The notes under the pieces: model-generated
What the model was told of the DNA's origin: nothing
What the model saw: the letters and a program-made list of their open reading frames with translations, nothing else
Databases searched by the model: none
Assembly (NCBI GenBank): GCA_026393655.1
Contig: JAPKZT010000051.1
Coordinates: 1,451 to 11,543 of the forward strand
DNA: 10,093 nt
Direction of reading: 5' to 3'
Source of the DNA: Actinomycetota bacterium
Lineage (GTDB): Bacteria > Actinomycetota > Acidimicrobiia > Acidimicrobiales > Ilumatobacteraceae
Shown: piece by piece, positions 6,205-10,093 of the stretch
Layout of the letters: each line of letters starts with the position of its first letter
How positions within the stretch are numbered: position 1 is the first letter of the stretch
Translations under genes and position numbers: made by a program

Positions 6205-6911
6205 GAGCGCAACAAGATTCGGCGCGCTTCGCCGAGATCTTCAATTGATTTACTAGCAGTTGCGATTGCTCCACCGTGATCCGGGTGCACACTTCGCAAT
6301 ACAGAGCGATACCGCTCTTGTACTTGACGCTTTGACGGCTTAATCGTTCCTTCTGGAAATCCAAGAACCTCAAGTGCCCATGCTCGCGGGTCTGCGAGTG
6401 CTGAGATACTCGTTGCAGAACTCCCAGCAAGGTACGAAATAAATGAAGCATCGAGCGGCCCTCGCCACCTCATCGAACGATTGATCACAGTCGCTAACGA
6501 TTTTCGAGACGGATCATCAAGTCTTTCAATCGCATAGATTGCGCCGAGAACTTGCGCCAACGCGCTGCCACTTGCGTCAAACTTAAATTGAAGTTTGTCT
6601 TGGTCCCCAACTAATTGATGCAAACTTTTCGTGAGTCCATGCCGATCTATTTGTAGTCGATGTCGCAATCGTGGTTGCACAACTCGTTCACCGCGTTCAA
6701 TCTGCGCAGTCAGTCGATGTATGTCTGGGACAAGATCTTCATCAATCTCCCCAAAATGCGCAGCAACAACTCCGCCCAACAGAATTCCTCCAAGTCCTGG
6801 TGAGTGATCTGTCGGAAGAACAAGATTACCGAGCGATAATCGGCGCGTCGGCGTAAATGGTCGTGAGTGCCAAATTTCAAGTTCGGCTAAAACTGTTTGG
6901 GTTTCAGACAT
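6201..6911 (-). CDS. Protein with C-terminal J-domain (DnaJ-like HPD motif)
   Basis: A 236-residue protein. The first about 175 residues are an unassigned region: it opens with a short polar segment, has a Gly-rich patch PGLGGILLGGVVAAHFGEID (38-57), then charged, Arg/His-rich and helical stretches. Residues about 176-236 look like a J-domain: WALEVLGFPEGT, then VQERYRSVLRSVHPDHGG with the diagnostic His-Pro-Asp at 209-211, and a last helix SIEDLGEARRILL. J-domains stimulate Hsp70 (DnaK) ATPase; one at the C-terminus without Gly/Phe or zinc-finger regions is a class III (C) J-protein that delivers a specific client. ATG 6911-6909 is chosen; it overlaps the end of the upstream acidic-protein gene by eight bases. 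An open frame reaching 7079 would run through that gene. The following hydrolase start overlaps its stop. The client is unknown; the two neighbours are natural candidates. Confidence 0.8.
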   Translation of the reverse strand: MSETQTVLAELEIWHSRPFTPTRRLSLGNLVLPTDHSPGLGGILLGGVVAAHFGEIDEDLVPDIHRLTAQIERGERVVQPRLRHRLQIDRHGLTKSLHQLVGDQDKLQFKFDASGSALAQVLGAIYAIERLDDPSRKSLATVINRSMRWRGPLDASFISYLAGSSATSISALADPRAWALEVLGFPEGTIKPSKRQVQERYRSVLRSVHPDHGGAIATASKSIEDLGEARRILLRS

Positions 6912-7446
6912 TTGAACGTAAAATTGCAAACAGTCGACCGGCAAGATCCATTGCTGTTGATTCGTCAGGTTGCGAACGACCAACAAGTGCTTCTTCAATT
7001 TGGATTGCCAGATCTTTGATTTGTCGCCACACTGAATCGCTAATCTCGCTAGGCGCACTGGCTCCGTCAATTTCTTCAAGCAGTCGCTCTAATGTACGAA
7101 TCGAATTCGTATCCGATGGGTTGCGCGAAATTCTCTGCGCAAGTGCAGATAACTGTCCAAGAACTTTTGTATCGGCGACGTTTACATCGTCATCGTCATC
7201 GTCATCGCCGTTCTCATCCTCATCATCGTCGCTGTCGCCGTTGTTGATCTGATTATTGTTTTCAATTTCATCTAACATTTCTTCGACTTCATTTTCAACT
7301 GCTGATGCAGCAAGCAGTACAGTTTCTTCCCACTTATGCGCGATGCCCGACTCAATAAGTGCAGCAGTCAATTCGGCGCGAGCATCTGGCGTCCATTCAT
7401 CCAACTCCCATTCGGTAATCGGCGCGTTTAAATCAAGTTCACTCAC
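6904..7446 (-). CDS. Acidic protein of unknown function with Asp-rich linker
   Basis: A 180-residue, strongly acidic protein that I do not recognise as a characterised family. The N-terminal part (1-62) has a compact helical look: ITEWELDEWTPDARAELTAAL, then IESGIAHKWEETVLL and AVENEVEEMLDEIE. A low-complexity linker of Asn/Asp/Glu/Gly (63-89) includes seven Asp in a row (81-87). The C-terminal part (92-180) is again helical and amphipathic (VLGQLSALAQRISRNP, RTLERLLEEIDG, WRQIKDLAIQIEEAL). No signal peptide or membrane segment is seen, so it is probably cytosolic. The start is GTG 7446-7444; TAGCGT on the minus strand (7459-7454) seven bases before it may be a -10 box, making the mRNA leaderless. 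It is the first gene of the unit with the J-protein (8-base overlap) and the hydrolase, and diverges from glpX. Confidence 0.75.
   Translation of the reverse strand: MSELDLNAPITEWELDEWTPDARAELTAALIESGIAHKWEETVLLAASAVENEVEEMLDEIENNNQINNGDSDDDEDENGDDDDDDDVNVADTKVLGQLSALAQRISRNPSDTNSIRTLERLLEEIDGASAPSEISDSVWRQIKDLAIQIEEALVGRSQPDESTAMDLAGRLFAILRSNV
7185..7208 (-). repeat. Short tandem hexamer repeat in the acidic-protein gene
   Basis: Plus strand shows CATCGT three times followed by CATCGC, that is GAT/GAC alternation on the coding strand, encoding the Asp run of the linker. Related imperfect copies (CATCCT, CATCAT, CGTCGC) continue to about 7239. Such a tract can change length by replication slippage in steps of one or two residues while keeping the frame. 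Confidence 0.8.
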
Positions 7447-7453
7447 GTTCCGA

Positions 7454-7459
7454 ACGCTA
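7454..7459 (-). promoter_or_regulatory. Possible -10 box for the acidic protein/J-protein/hydrolase unit
   Basis: Minus strand TAGCGT is seven bases upstream of the GTG at 7446, so transcription would start at about the start codon. No clear -35 sequence is visible at the right distance. The gap it shares with the glpX promoter is only 56 bases. Confidence 0.3.
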
Positions 7460-7467
7460 GTTGCTTA

Positions 7468-7502
7468 TTGACGCACTGCGACATTGCGCTAACATCTCTG
7501 AG
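7468..7502 (+). promoter_or_regulatory. Predicted sigma-70-type promoter for leaderless glpX mRNA
   Basis: TTGACG at 7468-7473 (-35) and TAACAT at 7490-7495 (-10) are 16 bases apart. The ATG of glpX at 7503 follows seven bases after the -10 box, where the first transcribed base is expected. No Shine-Dalgarno sequence lies between, consistent with leaderless translation. Confidence 0.6.
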
Positions 7503-8495
7503 ATGCCACTTCAACAACGACCCGATCGTAACTTGGCCCTTGAGTTAGTCCGTGTTACCGAGTCAGCCGCGTTGGCCGCCTCAAAGTGGGTTGGCCGTGG
7601 CGATAAAAATGCAGCCGACGGCGCAGCAGTCGACGCGATGCGTAACTTGCTTGACACGGTAAATATGGATGGCATAGTCGTGATCGGTGAAGGCGAAAAA
7701 GATGAAGCACCGATGTTATTCAATGGCGAACGCGTCGGCAATGGCTCAAAGCCGTTGACAGATGTGGCCGTCGACCCAATTGATGGCACGACACTTACAT
7801 CGCTGGGGCGCAATAACGCACTCTCGGTGCTCGCAGTTGCTGAACGTGGAACGATGTTTAATCCTGGTCCGTGTGTTTATATGGAGAAGATCGCAGTGTC
7901 GGCGGCTGCAGCAAACGCAATTGACATTACGGTTTCGCCAACTAAAAATCTCAAAGAGATTGCTAAGGCAACAAAAAAATCACTCAACGATCTCGTCGTT
8001 GTGATTTTGGAGCGCCCACGACACGATGAACTTATTGCCGAAGTTCGCTCGTGTGGTTGTCGTATTCACTTAATTAGCGATGGGGACATTGCTGGCGCGA
8101 TTGCTGCTGCGTCGCCTCAAGTTGGTGTGGATGTTTTGATGGGCATTGGTGGTACACCTGAGGGTGTTACAGCCGCTGCAGCACTCAAAAGTCTCGGTGG
8201 TCAGATTTTGGGCAGGTTGTGGGTCAAAAATGAAGCCGAAGCAAAAGTCGCCCGTGATGCTGGCTATGACTTGTCAAAAGTTCTGACCGTGAATGATCTA
8301 TGCAGCGGAGAGGATGTTTTCTTTGCCGCTACCGGAGTCACCGACGGTGAACTGCTTCGTGGCGTGCGATACGACTCATACGGAGCGCGCTCGCAAAGTT
8401 TGGTAATGCGTAGTCGCAGCGGCACTGTGCGCGTGATCGACACGCAACACCGCGTTGACCGCATCGGCCAATACTCGTCAGTCGAATTCCGCTAA
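7503..8495 (+). CDS. glpX: Class II fructose-1,6-bisphosphatase GlpX
   Basis: A 330-residue cytosolic metal-dependent phosphatase that converts fructose-1,6-bisphosphate to fructose-6-phosphate in gluconeogenesis. Family motifs are LALELVRVTESAALAAS (11-27), VGRGDKNAADGAAV (30-43, metal ligand Asp34), VVIGEGEKDEAPML (59-72), VDPIDGTT (90-97, the inositol-phosphatase-type metal site) and MGIGGTPEGVTAAAA further on. Length matches the family. GlpX is the main or only fructose bisphosphatase in many actinobacteria, so it is likely essential for growth on non-sugar carbon. ATG 7503 is chosen because conserved sequence starts soon after it and a -35/-10 promoter ends just before it. An open frame back to 7461 would run through the promoter and give non-family residues. 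It diverges from the acidic-protein gene and is convergent with the short-chain dehydrogenase gene, 25 bases apart. Confidence 0.96.
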   Translation: MPLQQRPDRNLALELVRVTESAALAASKWVGRGDKNAADGAAVDAMRNLLDTVNMDGIVVIGEGEKDEAPMLFNGERVGNGSKPLTDVAVDPIDGTTLTSLGRNNALSVLAVAERGTMFNPGPCVYMEKIAVSAAAANAIDITVSPTKNLKEIAKATKKSLNDLVVVILERPRHDELIAEVRSCGCRIHLISDGDIAGAIAAASPQVGVDVLMGIGGTPEGVTAAAALKSLGGQILGRLWVKNEAEAKVARDAGYDLSKVLTVNDLCSGEDVFFAATGVTDGELLRGVRYDSYGARSQSLVMRSRSGTVRVIDTQHRVDRIGQYSSVEFR

Positions 8496-8499
8496 CCCA

Positions 8500-8520
8500 C
8501 TTTTAAAAATTATTAAAAAG
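8500..8520. terminator. AT-rich inverted repeat between convergent glpX and SDR genes, possible weak bidirectional terminator
   Basis: TTTTAA at 8501-8506 can pair with TTAAAA at 8513-8518, and runs of T occur on both strands. The stem is all A-T and short, unlike a normal GC-rich intrinsic terminator, but its position between two convergent stop codons (8495 and 8521) is where one would be expected. Confidence 0.25.
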
Positions 8521-9303
8521 TTAGCGGCGGCGGGAGGGTAGTGCTGTGATGCGGCGAACGAGGCTGCGTGGGGACGAATTTGAAAAGGCTGAGACGCCTT
8601 TGTAGAGTGCACCAGGAATGCATAGTGCTTTGCCGCGAGTCACAGCGCGCAAGCCTTCGCGTGCGACATCGGTGGCTTCGAGCCACGCAAAATTTGGCAC
8701 TTGGCTGGAAATACTGTTCGTGCCAGAAACATCTGAGAACTCTGTGCGTGTGAACCCAGGGCATAATGCAGTGACTCGCACACCGGTGCCACGCAACTCT
8801 TCGTGCAGTGCTTCGGTGAAACTCGTGACATACGCCTTGGTCGCCGAATAAACAGTGGAACCAGGACCAGGTTGAAAACTAGCAACGCTTGAAACATTCA
8901 ACAAATATCCTCGACCGTTTGGCACCATTGCTTTGACAGCAGCATGCGACAAACGAGTCAGCGCCAAAATGTTTACGTGAATTTCGCGCGACAGCCGTTC
9001 AAGATCAATTTCGTGCATCAAACCCGAAGAGCCAAAACCTGCATTGTTGACAACTAAATCAATCGGTGTTTTTGATGAGTCAACGATGCGCGCTTCAACT
9101 TGCGCAACACCATCAGTTGTTGAAAGATCTGCGACAATCACTTCAACATTTTTGAAACGCGCAGCCAGTGACTCAAGTCGATCGGCACGGCGCGCGACTA
9201 CAACTAACGACACACCAGACATTGCGAGTTGAACGGCAATTTCTTGCCCGATTCCACTAGACGCACCAGTCACCAAAGCACAGGTGAACGGGTACTTAGC
9301 CAT
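8521..9303 (-). CDS. Classical short-chain dehydrogenase/reductase (SDR)
   Basis: A 260-residue Rossmann-fold oxidoreductase. It shows the cofactor motif TGASSGIG (12-19), RRADRLESL (38-46, an Arg pair after the second strand that usually favours NADP(H)), NNAG (86-89), LNVSSVAS with the catalytic Ser near 138-139, and YSATK with Tyr152 and Lys156. CPGFTRTEF near 181-189 is also typical. Length matches the classical SDR group (DltE/YqjQ-like, COG0300-type). The natural substrate cannot be read from sequence. ATG 9303-9301 is 12 bases after the atpC stop on the same strand, so it is probably transcribed at the tail of the ATP synthase operon, although a functional link is not evident. No membrane helix or signal peptide is seen. 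The C-terminus is basic (ALPSRRR), which might favour contact with nucleic acid or membrane, but this is speculative. Confidence 0.93.
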   Translation of the reverse strand: MAKYPFTCALVTGASSGIGQEIAVQLAMSGVSLVVVARRADRLESLAARFKNVEVIVADLSTTDGVAQVEARIVDSSKTPIDLVVNNAGFGSSGLMHEIDLERLSREIHVNILALTRLSHAAVKAMVPNGRGYLLNVSSVASFQPGPGSTVYSATKAYVTSFTEALHEELRGTGVRVTALCPGFTRTEFSDVSGTNSISSQVPNFAWLEATDVAREGLRAVTRGKALCIPGALYKGVSAFSNSSPRSLVRRITALPSRRR

Positions 9304-9315
9304 GATTATCGCTCG

Positions 9316-9753
9316 TTAGTGAGACGAACCAGCCGAACTACTCGAATTTGGTAACCCACCAGCAGCAGCCAAACGTGCATGAGCGCGACGCAGATCTGCT
9401 TCAACTGTTGCATCGTGCTCGCCACGCATTGCTTCTTGTGCACGTTCTTGTGCAGCGCGTGCACGCACAACATCGATGCTCTCAGCAAGCTCGGCACTAT
9501 CAGACAAGATCGTCACATGATCTGGCGCCACATCTACGAAACCGCCGTGCACGGCAACATCTTGAACTTTGCCATCAGTCATGTAGATGCGCGTATGGTT
9601 TTCGACAAGCGCACCCAAAAAAGTCGCGTGCCCAGGCAAGAATGCAATTTCGCCGCCTTGCAAAGTGCGAGTGATTACTTGGCGTGCTTCACCCGAAAAT
9701 AAAACGCGCTCTGGTGAAACCACCTCGACTTTGAGTGAACTTGTCTCTGCCAT
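9316..9753 (-). CDS. atpC: ATP synthase F1 epsilon subunit
   Basis: A 145-residue protein with the two-part epsilon layout. The N-terminal beta-sandwich (about 1-85) includes VEVVSPERVLFSGEARQV, GGEIAFLPGHATFLGAL (the family hallmark) and VAVHGGFVDVAPDHVTIL. The C-terminal helical region (about 86-132) reads SAELAESIDVVRARAAQERAQ and onward. Epsilon sits in the central stalk of F1 on the membrane, couples rotation to the c-ring and can inhibit ATP hydrolysis. The last dozen residues (LPNSSSSAGSSH) are a low-complexity Ser tail beyond the usual end. ATG 9753-9751 begins 12 bases after atpD stops. The bases between (GTTTCAATCATC) contain no Shine-Dalgarno sequence, although this is a highly expressed operon, so coupling to atpD translation is likely. 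Confidence 0.97.
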   Translation of the reverse strand: MAETSSLKVEVVSPERVLFSGEARQVITRTLQGGEIAFLPGHATFLGALVENHTRIYMTDGKVQDVAVHGGFVDVAPDHVTILSDSAELAESIDVVRARAAQERAQEAMRGEHDATVEADLRRAHARLAAAGGLPNSSSSAGSSH

Positions 9754-9765
9754 GATGATTGAAAC

Positions 9766-10093
9766 TTACGCTGCCGAGTCTTGAAGCGTCTTAGCCTTAG
9801 CCAAAACTTGATCAACACCGCCGACGTTCAAGAAAGCCTGCTCTGGCACATCATCAAGGTCGCCCTTGATGATCGCTTCGAAACTTTCAACAGTTTGTGC
9901 TGTCGGAACATACTCACCCTTGACGCCGGTGAAAACTTCAGCAACATAGAACGGCTGGGACAAGAAACGCTGCACCTTGCGGGCTCGCGAAACAGTCATG
10001 CGGTCTTCTTCTGAGAGTTCATCGAGACCAAGAATTGCAATGATGTCTTGTAACTCTTTGTAGCGTTGCAAAATTTCTTGCACGCGACGCGCC
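9766..10093 (-). CDS. atpD: ATP synthase F1 beta subunit, C-terminal part, cut by the window edge
   Basis: The open frame enters from the right edge and ends at TAA 9768-9766, giving the last about 109 residues. ARRVQEILQRYKELQDIIAI, then LDELSEEDRMTVSRARKVQR, FLSQPFYVAEVFTG and VESFEAIIKGDLDDVPE are all highly conserved in the beta subunit's C-terminal helical domain, which contains the DELSEED motif that contacts gamma and epsilon. The nucleotide-binding domain lies outside the window. The methionine-like codon at 10083 is an internal GTG within conserved sequence, not the start. In the complex, beta carries the catalytic sites for ATP synthesis. It is followed by atpC and the SDR gene on the same strand; the other atp genes should lie beyond the right edge. 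Confidence 0.98.
   Translation of the reverse strand, partial: ARRVQEILQRYKELQDIIAILGLDELSEEDRMTVSRARKVQRFLSQPFYVAEVFTGVKGEYVPTAQTVESFEAIIKGDLDDVPEQAFLNVGGVDQVLAKAKTLQDSAA

Noticed and set aside
6912..7079. Upstream extension of the J-domain protein frame
   Set aside because: It lies inside the acidic-protein gene in another frame and gives non-conserved basic sequence; ATG 6911 with a short overlap is more plausible.
7185..7239. CRISPR-like or regulatory direct repeats
   Set aside because: Units are six bases, in frame, with no spacers; they are Asp-codon repeats.
7461..7502. Longer glpX start
   Set aside because: The segment contains the -35 and -10 boxes and encodes residues unlike the GlpX N-terminus.
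9348..9784. Several plus-strand open frames opposite atpC
   Set aside because: Composition (many Gln, His, Arg, Cys) is typical of antisense shadows, and atpC is clearly the real gene.
1..10093. Search by eye for tRNA, rRNA, riboswitch, transposase, integrase or defence genes
   Set aside because: Nothing convincing: coding density is too high to leave room for RNA genes of normal size, and no protein shows such motifs.

Overview
The window looks like chromosomal DNA from a small-genome, moderate-GC actinobacterium, most likely an aquatic member of the Acidimicrobiia or a relative. This is inferred from gene content and order and from protein style. MurA carries Asp in place of the usual catalytic-loop Cys, as in mycobacteria. 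GlpX is the fructose-1,6-bisphosphatase. murA lies near the end of the ATP synthase operon. Several genes seem to be translated from leaderless mRNAs. Sixteen protein genes fill almost the whole window; gaps are tens of bases at most and neighbours often overlap. I see no rRNA, tRNA, CRISPR array, insertion sequence or prophage.

Layout. (i) 1-698: the 5' end of a nucleotide-sugar dehydrogenase gene (-) is divergent from an SRPBCC-fold protein gene (+). (ii) 723-2945 (-): one operon transcribed as NifU-like Fe-S scaffold, MeaB GTPase, AzlC, AzlD (branched-chain amino acid exporter). (iii) 3020-3148 (+): an easily missed 42-residue single-helix membrane protein with a good leaderless promoter; its 3' end overlaps murA. 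(iv) murA (-) and an MFS transporter gene (+) diverge from what may be one bidirectional promoter. (v) 5626-7446 (-): a three-gene overlapping unit transcribed as an acidic protein of unknown function, a protein with a C-terminal J-domain, and a Tex30/KANL3-like alpha/beta hydrolase. (vi) glpX (+), again probably leaderless. (vii) 8521-10093 (-): the end of the ATP synthase operon (atpD 3' part, atpC) followed by a short-chain dehydrogenase gene.

Most genes are housekeeping: cell wall (MurA, sugar dehydrogenase), energy (AtpD, AtpC), gluconeogenesis (GlpX), Fe-S assembly, and B12-dependent mutase upkeep (MeaB). Val and Ile breakdown can feed the methylmalonyl-CoA step that MeaB supports, while AzlCD exports the same amino acids, so the operon may join related functions. 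I found no convincing defence or mobile system. The best leads are the small leaderless membrane protein, the uncharacterised acidic protein/J-protein/hydrolase unit, and the general lack of Shine-Dalgarno sequences.
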